57,338 bases of DNA from assembly GCA_024741835.1 (NCBI GenBank), contig JAENRP010000246.1:1-57338 (forward strand), read 5' to 3'. The position numbers were made by a program, and so were the translations under genes. Shown here piece after piece: positions 1-12,594 of the stretch. Under the pieces are notes generated by a model. It saw only the letters and a program-made list of their open reading frames with translations. It was not told the DNA's origin and made no database searches. Within the stretch, counting starts at the first letter, position 1; each line of letters opens with the position of its first letter. Source of the stretch: Diplocarpon mali. Its lineage: Eukaryota; Ascomycota; Leotiomycetes; Helotiales; Drepanopezizaceae.

Positions 1-1
1 A

Positions 2-3000
2 TTTATAAATAATAATTATAAAGTGATCTTTAAGGCTAAAATTAAAGATAGACTTTATATTATCTTAAAGGTAATATTATAAAAATTGACTCTTAGGCTA
101 GACTTATAAATAGATTCCTTTAAGGAAAGTGCACTCTTTGCTTTAATATAATTAAGCGAGGATAAGGAGAATAGATAGACTCTTAAGCTGGGATTATAAG
201 TAAAATTTGTAAAAATAACTCTTGAGTCAAGACTATAAGTAGATTGTAAAGTGTTTTTAAAGATGACTCTTAAGCTAGGATTATAAGTGAATTTAGTAGA
301 AATGACTCTTAAGCTAGGATTATAAGTGGATTTTATAAATTCGCTAATAATAACTCTTAGGCTAAGATTATAAGTAAAATTTATAGAAATAACTCTTAGG
401 CTAAGACTGCAAGTGAAATTTGCAAAATCGTTAGAGATAACTCTTAAGCTAGGACTATAAGTAGATCTTGCTATTTTTAGGAAATCGACTCTTAAGCTAG
501 GACTGCAAGTAGATCTTACGGTTTTATTAAAAACGACTCTTAAGCTAAGCTTGCAATTAGAAAATGGTAAAACTTTAAACTGCTATTACTAGTCCTTTTT
601 AGCCATTAATAATAAAGCATCGATTGACGATAGGCTACTAAAGCTATTAGAAGCTAAAAGCCTATTAAGGTATTAGCTAATATATAGAAGATTTGCGCAT
701 TTAAGGCTAAAGAAATTGAAGGGCTTATATAAGGTCTTAATTTTAAAATAGAAGATCTAAGTATTAAAGGATCGCCTAGTATGCCGAATTTGCAAGCTAA
801 TAAAACTTCGAAATCGGATGCGAACTAAGCTTAGTCTATAGAAAGATTTAATACTAGCGCTAATATCTATTAATATTACTAAACTATTTATAACCTTAAT
901 TAAAGGAAATAATTAGTTTTCTTAAATAGTAGATAACTCTACTTAATAGATATAGACTATTTGCGCTAAGATTAAATTTAAGCTTATAGAAAAGCTGGAA
1001 ACTTAGAAAGTGATAAAGGAACGCTAGACTTAATTAAAGCTAATAGCTATTAGGTCTGATAACGCATTAGAGATTAAGGTAAAGCTTAATAAATAGGTAA
1101 AACAAAGAGTTTATTACAAACTAATTATAATATATAAAGGTTCTTATTAGAATAGTATCGCTAAGCGAAGTATCTAATAAGTAGAGACTGACTATTGCGC
1201 TTTATTATAAGATGCTGACCTACTATTGGAATTCTAAGACCTTGCGGTTAAGGTAGATATATACTTGCGAAATAGAATAGGTAGTGGACTAATAGTTAAT
1301 AGCACTTAAATATTACTATATAAGGCATATTTCGGATAGAAATTAAGCCTGGATTATATTTGCGTCTTTAAAAGCGTTTGCTACTCTTATATTAGCTTAA
1401 AGTCCTAGCCTATAGGTATAAAGAGTAAAAAGCTAATAGATTAAGGTAGAGAATATATATTTATTAAGTATATTAAATAGATAATAAAGCAATAGATAGT
1501 ATATGTGCTAGATCTAAGGTAAGTAATTATATCCTTAGTAGTTGAGTTTAACGAATCTTAAAATAGGAGGGAGCTATCTTTAAAGCTTTATATACTTAGA
1601 GATTCGTAAGGTATATTACTTAATAGTAATACTATTAAGCTAAACTAATAACCCCTTTCTTTTAACTTAAGCATATTAAGCGCACCTGCTGATTGACGAC
1701 CTGCTAATTGCCTAAAGGTCGAATAGACTATTCCTATTATTTGCAAACTGCTTAAAGTATAGAATAACTTTAATATTATTATCCCTTTAGTTAAAGCACT
1801 TAAGGTAAAGGATATTCTTAAAATAGGTATAAGTAATAATAAGCCTTTACTATTAGAAAGCGGTTCCTTAGATAATAAGCCTATAGAACCTATAGCCGAA
1901 CTTATATCTTTAAAAAGGAATAGAGACTTAGAATTAGAAGATACCTTAGATAAACGCGAGTTTAAGTATATTTAAGCTATAATAGCATATAGGATCTATA
2001 AGCTCGAACTTCAATAGAGCTTTAATAAAGATAATGTGTTCTTAGCCGCTAGGGGGATAATGAAAATCTCTCTTTTAAAGATATACGATAAAGCTATTAA
2101 CGATTTAGAGAATAAAGTAGTATAAAGTAAGGCAATCTAAGAGGAGATAAGCTCTCTTATTGCAAATGGTATATAAATAGAAGAACTAATACTAAAGGAT
2201 ATAAACCTAGTATTAATAAAGTAGGTCTTTATAATTAAGATATATATAGATAGAACCTTAAAGCATTATAAGGCAAGGCTTATAGCTAAGGGCTTCTTCT
2301 AATAGTATAGAGAAGACTACTTTAATACGTTTGCGCTAATAGTTCGCATAGATACCCTTTGCATATTTATAGTAATAATAGCTGCTAAGGACTTTAAATG
2401 CAGATAGTATAATATTAAAAATGCATTTACTAAAGCAATTATAAAGGAATGGATTTTTCTCTCTTAACCTAACGGTATTCTTATATATGCTAGCTACTTT
2501 CTTTATATACTTTGCAGTATTTATAGGCTTAAATAATCAGCCTATAATTAGAACCTCTTATATAGCTCTGCTTTAGTAGAAATGGGATTTGTTTAAAGCC
2601 TAGCTAACCCTTATCTATTTACCTATATTAAGCGTAGAATTAAATTACTACTATATATTAATAATATTACTATAGTTGTAAAGATAACTACTTAATTGGA
2701 TTGGTTCTTTATAATAATTTGGAAACATTTTAATACTAAGGATTTAAAGGGAATTTATAAGATCCTTAGCATTTGTATTATAAGGAACCGCTCTACTTAA
2801 GAACTCTAGTTAGACTAAGAGTAGTATATTAAGAAGATCTTAGATCGAATAGGACTCTCTACTTATACTCTTAACTTTAAGCTAAAGCGTACTCCAATCG
2901 AAGGAAAGTATAATAAGTTAAAGCCTGCTAATAAAAATGAGTAAAGAGGAGATTTGAAGAAGTACTAATAGGATATTAAAGCAATTATATATACTATAGT

Positions 3001-3688
3001 ATATATAAGATTAGATATCGCCTTTATTATTAAGCAATTTAGTCAGAACCTAAAGGATCTAACGATTTGATATAAGAATGCAATCAAGCGATTTAGAAGA
3101 TACTTTCGATTAATAATTATATAAAAGGTAAGATATAGACTATCGAAATATATAAGCGTAAAGCTTAAGGTATATATCGATTCCGACTAGGCAAATATAA
3201 AAGGTTGGAAAAGTATATCTAGAAGCGTAGTAGTACTATATAATAAACCTATATTATAAGGAAGTAGGAAGTAGAAATCAATAGCTATCGCAAGCACTAA
3301 GGCCGAATATATATTAATATTATTAAATTGCAAATAAGGATTATAAATTACTTAAGTTTTAAAAGATATAGGTTTCGCTAAGTATATTAGATAAGATAGG
3401 AACTATATTAATCTTTAAGTAGATAATATAAGGGCAATTGCACTTGCAAAGAATCTACACTTATCAAAGAATCTACACTTATATAAGCGATCGAAATATA
3501 TCGATATTGCCTATTACTTTATTTGCAACCTTATTATAAAGAATAAGTTATTAATCATCTATATCTTAACTAATCGAATAGTAGCAGATGGATTTATAAA
3601 GCTATTAGAGATAGTTATAAAGTTTAAAGCATTTAAAGATATACTAGGATTATAGAAGATAGTAAGGGCTTAGCAGGCTTAAGGATAA
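2..3688 (+). pseudogene. Copia-1 Pol polyprotein remnant (pre-integrase, IN, RT, RNase H)
   Basis: A single frame (codons starting at 2, 5, 8 and so on) carries every domain with no net frameshift over about 1230 codons, up to TAA at 3686-3688. Stops inside it are almost all TAA/TAG where Copia proteins have Gln or Trp, which fits RIP. After the peptide-repeat array comes a pre-integrase segment (RFAHL near 689). The integrase core has its first Asp at 932, the second at 1058 in RSDNA, and the catalytic Glu changed to Lys at 1163. The integrase C-terminal part with the CVF and GREYIF blocks spans about 1349-1560. RT begins near 2060 (KHYKARLIAKGF at 2261); its YVDD box has become YINN at 2654-2665. 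RNase H runs to about 3660 with AEYI at 3302 and ADGF at 3584. Active-site losses and stops make it non-functional. Confidence 0.85.
89..558 (+). repeat. In-frame array of ten palindromic peptide repeats in Copia-1
   Basis: Ten copies of the window-wide palindrome start at 89, 179, 218, 266, 305, 353, 392, 440, 488 and 536. All starts are congruent modulo 3 and share the frame of the downstream Pol domains. After the first 90-bp step the spacing is 39, 48, 39, 48, 39, 48, 48, 48, so the product would carry alternating 13- and 16-residue repeats. Each unit reads T-L-K/R-L-G/R-L-Q-V-D/K/N followed by a variable 5-8 residues. The array lies just upstream of the pre-integrase domain. Confidence 0.9.
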
Positions 3689-3835
3689 CTCCTAGGCCTA
3701 CCCTACGAGTTAGGTTATATAGTCTTATAAAGGAAAGTTTTTTAATCGACTCCTAGGCCTAGACTGCGAGTCAAGTTATATAGTCTTATAAAGGAACGCT
3801 TTTAGAAATTTAACTCCTAGTCCCGCCCTATAAGT
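3688..3835 (+). repeat. Three palindromes in about 62-bp tandem units after Copia-1 pol
   Basis: Copies of the 23-bp palindrome start at 3688, 3749 and 3813. The spacers share TATATAGTCTTATAAAGGAA, so this is a short tandem repeat of about 61-64 bp. The first copy overlaps the terminal TAA of Copia-1 pol, so these copies are non-coding, unlike the upstream array. Confidence 0.8.
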
Positions 3836-3862
3836 AGGATTAGTGATTTTAATAGAGGTTGC

Positions 3863-4168
3863 TATTAATTAATTGTTTTTAATTTAAAGAGATACTTAAG
3901 AGTTAGATTAGCGCAAAAGGATAGTTGTTATTTTCCTAACTATAGGTCAATCGGAGTAAGGTCTAAATAGGGGTATTAAGATAGGTGATATAGCTATTAC
4001 TCTAATATATTATTATATGACCCTACTGCTTAATCAGTAGGATATTAATACGTATATAGTTATAAGGAAGAAAGGGGTAACCTTCCTTCCTTAACTCTTA
4101 CTAATATATCGACCATCGACCTTTAGAAGCCTCCTTTACCTACTGCGCCGACTCACTTAAGCTCAATA
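3863..4168 (+). repeat. Putative 3' LTR of Copia-1
   Basis: This is the non-coding segment between the palindrome cluster and the junction with Gypsy-1 copy A. It can be read as starting TATTAATTAATT (RIP-changed TGTTA) after a purine-rich AATAGAGG and ending CTCAATA (RIP-changed CTCAACA). No second copy is in the window, so the boundaries are inferred. Confidence 0.5.
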
Positions 4169-7100
4169 AGGTACTATAATATTATAGCAATAGCTTTAAT
4201 ATCTTAGAATATCAATTGAAATTGTTTAGCAATTATAATAAAAAGCCCTATTATTATTTATTCTATAGAAGAATCAGTTAAAGCAAAGGCTTTAATCGAT
4301 TATAGTTTAGAAGTTAATATAATAATTAGAAAAGTGGTAGAAATAGCTTAATTAATAATTGTTAGCAATCGACTCCTTATTTATTCGACTATCTCTAGAT
4401 CGAAATACAATTTTAATAAATAGGTGAAAAATATAAAGGTTAGAGTTAAAGGAATTATTAATTATACTAACTTTCTAATAATAGAAAATTCTTTAAATAA
4501 TATTCTTTTAAAAATGCCCTTTATTTTAAAATCTTAGCTAACATTTAACTATCTTAAAGATAGTCTTATAAAAGCTAGTCTTTAGAATATAGATCGATCC
4601 TTAAAAGGATAAATAGTTATTATAAGAGATATAGCCGAATTTTAAAATAAGGTTTTAAGAAACGATTAGCTAATATAAGGGCTAGGCTTAATGCTAATAA
4701 AGGAAGGCACTTAGTAAGGAGTTATAGTAAAAGAAAGGTAAGTTTGCCGATTTTAAATAATAGTGATTTGACTTATGGTCCTAGACTAAGAGTTAAATCT
4801 AGAATTTTGAAAAATAGTACAATCGGCGTTTTATTAGCTTAATAATTAAGAAAAAATAAAAATAAGGTAGAGAAGAGAGTTTGTTTTATAAATTTCGATA
4901 ATTTACTAATTATTTTAAAAAACTTAAAAACTACTTATAGGCTAGACCTATAAGTGAAAAACAATAAAATTACTAATAATATTTCCATTTATATACTTTA
5001 AATTAATAACTTAAAAAATCTTTTATTTATTTTTAAAAAGGAAAATTCGGACTATTTTATAAGATTTGATAAAAAAGGAAAGAAGTAGAGAAGTATAGTA
5101 TTAGCTAATATTCGAACTATATATAAAAGTAAGGCTGATAAAGTATAACCGATAGATTAGGGAATCTCTAATGGCTTAAAGCCTAAAGGACTAGATAATT
5201 GGTTTAAATAAGATAAAAAGCTTTGACCTCTAAAGCCGGGTGGCAAATTCGATAAGTTTATTATAAGCAGATTTTCTAATAAACCTATTAGATATTAGCT
5301 AATAAAAGAACGTTTCGATATATTGAAAATTAAAGAAGACTTAATAAAGTAAGAATGCAAACTACTTTATAAAACTTTAATAAATCGAAAGGATACCTTA
5401 ACTTTTGATTAAATGGAACTTAGCCAGATTTAAGAAAAGGTTATACCTTATATTAAGATTAAGATAATACCTTATAAAGCTTAGTAAGAGAAAACATTTG
5501 AAGTCCTTAAAGCTCTTTAAGAAAAGGTAATCGAAATATTAAAGGATAGGCTAAAGTAAGGTGTTTTCGAGTTTTATAATAGCCTTTATAAGAATAAATA
5601 GTTCTTAGTTATTAAGAAAGAGAAGGGAACTTATAGACTAATAATAGTAGTAGTAAAGATGAACTAAGTAATTATTAAAGACGCTAATATTCCTTTAAAT
5701 ATAGATAAGTTCTTAAATGAATTTATAGGATTAACCTATAGCTCTCTTATTAACTTCTTCTTTAGATATAACTAATTTATTCTTAATATTAAATCAAAAG
5801 ATATAATAGTAATTCAAACCCCTCTTAGGCTACTTTAAATGATAAGATTACCTTAAAGGGCTATAAATTCGATCGCTCAATTTGTTTAAGTAATCTATAA
5901 GATACTAGTGGATTATATACCTAATATTACGCTCCTTTATATAAATGATATAAGAGTAAAAGGATTAAGATCATTTTATAACTATAAAGAAGTTCTCCTT
6001 AGTATATAACGATTTATAATAGAATACATTTAGAACCTAGACTAGGTACTTATATAATTCGAAAGGGTAGGAGTAATAGTTAGTTTAAAGTTATAATACT
6101 ATCTTTTATTAATAAAAATTGTTAGTTTTATTACTGATTCTAATAGCCGAAGTCCTTAGAAGGCTAAAGTACTTAAAATCGATAAATAGAAGAGGTATAA
6201 TAATATGGCGGAAGCTTATGCGTTTATTAGTATTATAGTATACTATTGCATTTGGATTAAAGATTTTACTAAAAAGGCAGTACCTATTTATGCCTTATTT
6301 TGGAAAGGGGCTAAGTTTTAATAGGAGGAACCTTAAATAGAGGTTATAAAACAACTGAAGCAAGCGTTACTTAAAGTGCTATATTTGATTAAAATAGACT
6401 ATAGAGCTGACGCTAGGCCAATTATATTAATAGTTGATATAAGCTTAATCGAATAGGGTGCTGTCCTTTAATAAGCTAATAGCTAATAGAAAAGATATTT
6501 AGCTTACTTTAAAAGTGGTCTTTGGAATCTAATAGAGATAAAGTATAATACTATTAAATAGGAATGTAAAGGAGCTTTAAAAGCAATGAAAAAGATAAGA
6601 AGCGACCTTTATAGCACTTACTTCATCTTTGAAACTAATACTAAAGTGCTAATAGAATAATTAAATAGAGCTATAAGTAACTTACTTAAAGCCTTGCTAA
6701 TGAAATAGATTACTTAAATAAGACTAATAGACTTTAAAGTCAAATATATTCTAAGAATGAAAAATACTATTATAGATAGCCTTTTAAAAAGAACTCGCCC
6801 TTACCCCTTTGATTTAATTAAAGAAGATAAAATAGATATTAATAAGTAGGTAGAGAACGAAGTTGGTTATTTATTAATATATTACTTTAAAGGGACTTGA
6901 CTCTTGGTCTTAGCCTGCGAGTTAAATAAGAGAATTTTATCACTTAACTACTTAAGTGACTTTGAAGAAATCGTAAAATTTTTAATTATACTTAGATAAT
7001 TAAAGATAGTCACTCTTAAGGATTTTTAGAAATTCAAAGCTAAAGCTCTGATTTATCTAATATAAAGAAGACGATTATTTAAAAGAAGTAATAACTTATT

Positions 7101-8440
7101 CCTTATATAATTCTACTTAAATAATAAAAAACTAAAGGCTAAGGCTATTTAGGATATTTATAAGGAAACTAGCTATTAAGGAGCTAAGTCTACCTACTAC
7201 TGACTCTTAAGGAAATTCTTTTAAAAGGGTTCTTTTAAGGACTATAAAGCCTTTATGAAAAGTTGCATCCCCTATTAGAAATAAAAACCTAGTTGTAAAG
7301 AGAATCCCTTATTCTTAACCTAGCCATTAGGCCTTTTTTATAAAGTTAGTCTTAATATTATATAAGTATTAATAATTGAAAATGGGATTATATATTTTAT
7401 TTTAATAAAGGAAGACCTATTAAGATAGCTTAAAGGATAACCTTTAAGATCTACTAACTTTAAATCTATTATAAAGTTCCTTTAAGAAGACGTAGTCTAT
7501 TGCTATAGACTTTTTAGCAGACTAACTATTAATAGAGGCTTTGAAAATAAAGGAGTAGTTAAAGCTTTTTTACAAAAATATAGTATTAAATGGGTTTAAA
7601 TCTTAATATATAACTTAAAAGCTAATAGAGTAGTAAAGTAAGGATATTATAATATTCTTAATAAGCTATCTAAAGTTACTTATAAAAGATTTAAGAATTA
7701 GATAAAACACTTTTATAAAATACTCTTTGCTTATTAAACGATAATCTATAAATCAACTAAAGTTATACTATTTTTCCTTATTTATAATAAAGAGGTATAG
7801 CTCCCTTTTAAATCCTAATAGCCTATTTAAAGATTATTTAATTATAGTCAAATTCAAAACCGTTCCGATTTACTTATAATAAGATTCTAATAACTTAAGC
7901 TTTAAGATATAGATATAAAGGAAATCATTTTGCAAAAGAAACGATATTAGGAAAAAGCTAAAGAAGTATAGGCTGCTTTTAAAGTACTTAAAACGCACCT
8001 TATTTGAAAAGATAATCTCGTCTTAATCTATAATATTTTAAAAAGTATTAATATATTAGTAGATATTAAACTTAACTATTAATAGCTTAATCTATTTAAG
8101 GTTAAATCTAAGTAGAAAGAAATGGAATACTATTCTCTTTAAGAACTTAATAGAATTGATATCAAAAGAACCTTTATAGCTAACTGACTAAAGCGCTCTT
8201 ATTAACGCAATTAAACCTTATTCCTTTTAAAAGATAAATTAGAAATTAATATAACCTTCGAATCTTTTATAAGAACTGATAGCAATATAAGCAACTTTAA
8301 ACCCTTAGATAAAGATTAAGATTTTTCCAACTTAACTTATAAGCCAGTCCTATAAGTAAAGAATATTAAAATACCTAATTAATTGCAATCTTAAGTTATT
8401 ATTCCTAAAATATCCGAAGAATACAAATAGGAATATTAAA
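4169..8440 (+). pseudogene. Gypsy-1 copy A pol remnant: protease, RT, RNase H, integrase
   Basis: The aspartic protease has its ALID-type motif at about 4289-4300, in codons starting at positions 2 modulo 3. From about 4765 on, the coding frame is one base back (1 modulo 3) and carries the rest. RT covers about 5400-6250, with the YIDD box reading YIND at 5938-5949. RNase H covers about 6390-6830. The integrase zinc-binding region lies at about 7050-7320 and the core at about 7330-7860, with the KFL.EDVVY..RLFSRLT block typical of fungal Ty3/Gypsy IN. Most stops are TAA/TAG. The terminal stop cannot be separated from RIP stops, so the end at about 8440 is approximate. Confidence 0.8.
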
Positions 8441-8652
8441 TGATTTCCTAGCTTATCAATTGTCTTACCTTCCTTTAATCCTTATTTTTACATTTTTAGT
8501 AAAGTTGCCTCCTTTATTATTTAAGATATAAATCTTTTAGGATTACCTTAAATTCTTACCTACTTTAACTCATTTTACATTCTTAATATTAGCCTTTAAT
8601 TATAGTATTCCTATTACTTTCCTTAAATAATAAATAAAAAGTCCAATTTCCT

Positions 8653-8751
8653 TAATATATATATAGCAAACCTATTGCAGCTTATATGCCCTTTTAATTC
8701 TTATACCCTATTAAACTCTTTTATTTACACTTCTTATCTTTTATAAGTAAT
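8653..8751 (+). promoter_or_regulatory. Possible promoter and CT-rich leader of ORF2 (copy A)
   Basis: A TATATATATA-type box at about 8655-8665 is followed by a pyrimidine-rich stretch running up to the ATG at 8752. The same arrangement is in copy B before 29497. CT-rich leaders before the ATG are common in filamentous-fungal genes. In sequence this AT-rich a TATA box is weak evidence. Confidence 0.3.
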
Positions 8752-11700
8752 ATGCCTTTAAAGAACTTATAAATAGTTTTATCTACTATAATAAAGGATA
8801 AATAAGCACTAGTTATAAACTTCTCTTAAGATAGCAGAGCTATTGTATTATTAAAGAGCTTCAAATCGACCTACGTAGCCTTAAGAGATATAAAGTAATA
8901 AAAACTCTTTTTAGCTTATATAAATGCTATTAATAACCTTTTAACTTAAGTGGCCTTTGGAATTCTCTAATTTGACAACTTCCTAACTAAAGAATTGAGA
9001 TTAAAGGGAATCTCTAAAGAGGAATTCTTAGCTAATGCAGATTAATATATAACCTTGGCTAATACTTTTAAAATAGATTAAGATAAAAGGGAAGAATCTA
9101 TTTAATAATTGGATAATTTAGCTACTAATAAGAGAGGACTTCTATTTCGTTCGCGCTTCTTAACAAATATTGATTCTAATAATAGAAGGCGAGTATTATT
9201 AAAAATTCTTAAGGAAAACACTCTTATAGCTAAAGCTATTTAAATTCTCAATTTCTTTATTATTTAAAAAGGAGTAGTAAAATTCTAAAGCAATCGAATT
9301 CGCAATCGCAGATTTATAGGCCTATCTAATATAGTACTTATAGCAGCTAATAAAGCTATAAAAAGATCAAATTAGGCTATAAATATTACCTTACTTAATA
9401 GTACTATTATTAATATACTAGGGCTCTATGCTTCTACTTATAGTTTGCTTATTTTAAAAGAGAACTGGACTTTTATAATAGGGTTTAAATAAGATTTCTT
9501 TAATAATAAAGAAGGGAATTAATTATTTATAATTAAGCTTGCCTTAAAATTCGCTTTTTAATTTAAAGATATAATAAGTGCTAAATTATATAATTTGACT
9601 TATAGTCTTAGACTAAGAGTTAAAAATAAAGAATTTTAAAACTGGACCTAACCTACCTCTTATTGAAATAATTCTAAAAACCGCTGTTAAATAAATTACT
9701 TAAACGCTTAGCGCAGCCTCTTTAGAATTTTCAGAATCTTTAAAGGACTCTCCTTTAGTAGAATAACCTATTTTAGCTTAACCTTTAAAAAGGATAGATC
9801 GTTTAATAGCTACTTTAGCTAATTTGCAATTTGAAACCAAAGGATTATATATTTAATTAAACTCCTTTCCTAATAATTTAAAAGAGCTAGTTTTTAACTT
9901 CTTTATATTTATATATAACCGCTTTAAATATAATAATATAAAGGAAGACCTTATTCCTACTACTCTAGAGATAATTAAGAGAGCTATTAGACAGATTTAA
10001 TAGCTTATCTTAAATAAGTTTACCCTTATAGATATTATTCAATTCTTTAATAATTATAAAAGTTAAAAATCTAATCTCTTAAATGCTAAGCAAGACTATT
10101 TTATCTTATAAGAAAGAGAATGCGAAGAGGAATCTATTAATTAGGATATTTATAATTGTAGTAATATGCCTTAATTAGTCATTCTTAACCTTAAGCTTAG
10201 AGAATAATATAATATTTAAGTATCCTTTATAATAAAAACTCGCTTTTAATAGTATCTTCTTAGCGTAAGAATCGAAGGGAGAAGACTTTACGACCTTTAT
10301 ATTCGCTCTCTTTCGGTTTACTATAGTCTTAATTATAAAGGCTTTAATATTAATAAAACTATTAAATACCTTAAACTTCTTTATATAGTAGAAGATATTA
10401 ATCTTTTTCTAATCTACTTTAATAATTAATTCTTTATCTTTTTAAAGATACGCAAATCTAACCTATTAATAATAAAGGCATCTTTAAGTGCTATAAAATT
10501 CAAGGCTAATCCTAAAGCCTTAAAAGCGTTAAAGCCGATTGAATAGAATAATTCCTTCTTATTAATATTATTAAGCAATAAATAGTAAGAGGAAATAAAG
10601 GAAGAAGGGTCAATTATAATGCCTGAACCCTTTAGATGCCGCTTCTTAACTAATAATTTTACTATTAATAATAGTGCTTTTATAAATATATTCCTTTCTA
10701 TTATAAGATAAGAAATAAAGATATATCTTTATTACTTTTGCCCTATGGATAGCGCGACCTTTATACCTTTTTATTTTCTTTATAATATAATGTTTAATTT
10801 TATTTAATAAGTCCTTTAAATGCACTATAGACTTTACCTCTTAGCTATAATAGTAAGAAGTAGAGGAACCTATTAGCTTATAGCCTACCCTAAACCTTCT
10901 TAATTGATTGGCCTTAGTCTTTATAATTAAGTCGTTTTAATAAAGAGAGATATAAGTACTACTAATAAAGAAATTCCGATTTTCACTTGCGGTCCTGGCC
11001 TACGAGTCAATTTTATTAGAAAGTAAGTCTTAGATTATTAGATCCTATCGATTAAATAAGGGCCAGCTTCTAAAAGCCTTAATAGGTAGGTTGGCTTTTA
11101 ATCGAATGTAAAACTTACTCCATTTGTAAAGAAGATAAGTCGATAGACTTTTTAAGCACTTGGTTTAAAATCTTAATTAGTTTAAATAACCGCAAAATTA
11201 AAGTAAAAGGAGATCTTGCGACCTATTACTAATAATAGCAATTTAATTATAGTAATAATAAAATAGGGATACCTTTTTAAAATGCTTTTAAACAATTCTT
11301 ATAGGACTAGTGGTTTTATAGCCTTTTACAATAACTATATAGCTATTTATAATAAAAACACCTTAGAAAATAAGACTCAAATCTTTAATCTTATCTTTTT
11401 AATCTTTGCTTTAAAGTAACCTTTAATACCTTGATAGATTAATATAAGTAGAACTACTGCACCTTTTAAAGCAGCTTTTCATCTTAAGAACTGCAATAGC
11501 CTTTTTAAAGCTATTATTAATCGATGCTCTTAAATAGATCTATCGATTATAATCAAATTATAGGAGTTGTTTCTTCTTAATAAAGACAAATTGAAAATCC
11601 ACCTTATAGAATATAATCAGAAGCTCTTTAATGCCCTTATTAAAGCCTAGACGAATATTATAAACACTAAGTTGCTTCTTTATAGACTTAAGTCTTAAAG

Positions 11701-12070
11701 ATAATATGATAAAGTAAATGCTATCTAAGAGCCTAATATACTAATTAATAAAGGCATTATTATAAGAAAATTCGGAAAAGAGATGAACTAAGATATTAGT
11801 ATAGTATTAGACCCTAATTTAGAAACTAATCTCCTATTTTTACCCTTAAGCTTAGAAATGCTAAGACTGATTCGCAAGCCTGGCTTGCAAGTAAGGTTGG
11901 ACTCAGCTGGCTTAAGCCTATAAGATAGTTCGGATGAACCTTAGTTACTAAATCTAGAGGTACTAATAGAAGATCTTTTAAAAGAGGTCCTTAAAGCTGA
12001 AAAATCGCTAAGAAATAAGAATTAATATAAGAGAAGAAGACTCTAAAGTAATAATAGAATTAATAATTGA
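8752..12070 (+). pseudogene. Gypsy-1 ORF2 (copy A), unrecognised protein, paralogue of ORF3
   Basis: This is the same long ORF as in copies B and D, downstream of integrase. It starts at ATG 8752. Copy A has one extra base near 9632 compared with B and D, which shifts its frame from 1 to 2 modulo 3. It still has TGA at 12068-12070 where B and D have TAA, so a true ancestral stop there is likely (TGA to TAA is a RIP-type change). Three palindromes lie inside it, at 9598, 10985 and 11870. The function is unknown; see the copy B entry. Confidence 0.7.
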
Positions 12071-12349
12071 GTCGACTTAAGCCTAGAGAATCGAGTCTAC
12101 CCCCCTTTAAAAACCATTTAGAGAGATTGCGAATTAGAAGTTGAATTTTTTTAGGATTATCTACTTTTTATATACCTGTACCTCTTTATTCTTAACCTAT
12201 TATTCCATTCTATATATTCTTTATTTACTTTACTCTTTATATAATTCATTCTTTAATTATTCCCTTTATATATAACTTTCTAACGCTTACCTTTGAAATA
12301 TCGTCCTTACCTTTGACAATTATCATTTACTAATTATAGGTCCTTATAT
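12071..12349 (+). other. ORF2-ORF3 spacer of copy A, cut short by copy B
   Basis: This is a T-rich, CT-rich non-coding stretch collinear with the start of the ORF2-ORF3 spacer in copy B (32815-33097). I see no gene in it. Several overlapping hydrophobic reading frames are expected from T-rich sequence alone. Confidence 0.6.
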
Positions 12350-12594
12350 TATAAAGACCTAAGATGGATAGGTCTTATGACATATATCATATAATCGGCG
12401 TAGGACAGTAGGAGGATAAAAGGGCCATCTTCTATATATAAAGACAGCGCGTGTTACCATAGTACTAAATATACCCTATACTTAGGACTTATTCCTAATA
12501 TCTTATCTAAGAGAGCCCGCTTATAGTACTTCCTCCTTTTGTTTTTAGGTCTTCCCTTAGGCCTATTCTTATATTATCTCCCCTTAGTTTTATA
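12350..12594 (+). repeat. 5' LTR of Gypsy-1 copy B
   Basis: This is a 245-bp LTR matching the 246-bp LTRs of copy D in reverse. It begins TATAAAGACC and ends TTTTATA, readable as TG...CA ends altered by RIP. Near its start AGACCT and AGGTCT form a short inverted repeat, also seen in the LTRs of C and D. It is followed by TTAGTGACCTACGC, where a primer-binding site would lie. Confidence 0.85.
12433..12443 (+). promoter_or_regulatory. TATA box in the Gypsy-1 LTR
   Basis: TATATATAAAG stands just before a GC-rich ACAGCGCGTG in the LTR. The same box is kept in the copy D LTRs (sense strand minus). It probably marks the U3/R border where the genomic transcript starts. Confidence 0.5.

Larger units (their letters stand above)
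1..4168 (+). mobile_element. Copia-1: RIP-mutated Ty1/Copia retrotransposon, left end outside window
   Basis: The domain order pre-integrase, integrase, reverse transcriptase, RNase H identifies a Ty1/Copia element read left to right. The 5' LTR, gag and protease are not in the window. The right end is placed at 4168 because from 4169 the sequence is collinear with Gypsy-1 copy B (from about 24913) and copy D (down from about 53928). AGGTA directly after it could be the right-hand TSD, but the left partner is not visible. The element therefore seems to have inserted into Gypsy-1 copy A at the gag/protease boundary. Confidence 0.85.
4169..12349 (+). mobile_element. Gypsy-1 copy A: Ty3/Gypsy, protease to ORF2 only
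   Basis: This copy is collinear with copy B at a near-constant offset of about 20745-20748 and with copy D in reverse. It holds protease, RT, RNase H, IN and ORF2. It stops at 12349, exactly where the 5' LTR of copy B begins; the matching position in copy B is 33097, in the ORF2-ORF3 spacer. The rest of copy A (ORF3, 3' LTR) should lie beyond the right edge of the window, and its gag lies left of Copia-1. Confidence 0.85.

Noticed and set aside
89..558. CRISPR-like array (ten regularly spaced palindromic repeats)
   Set aside because: The spacers are short, similar to each other and in one coding frame continuous with a Copia polyprotein. The repeats also occur singly all over the window, and the context is eukaryotic.
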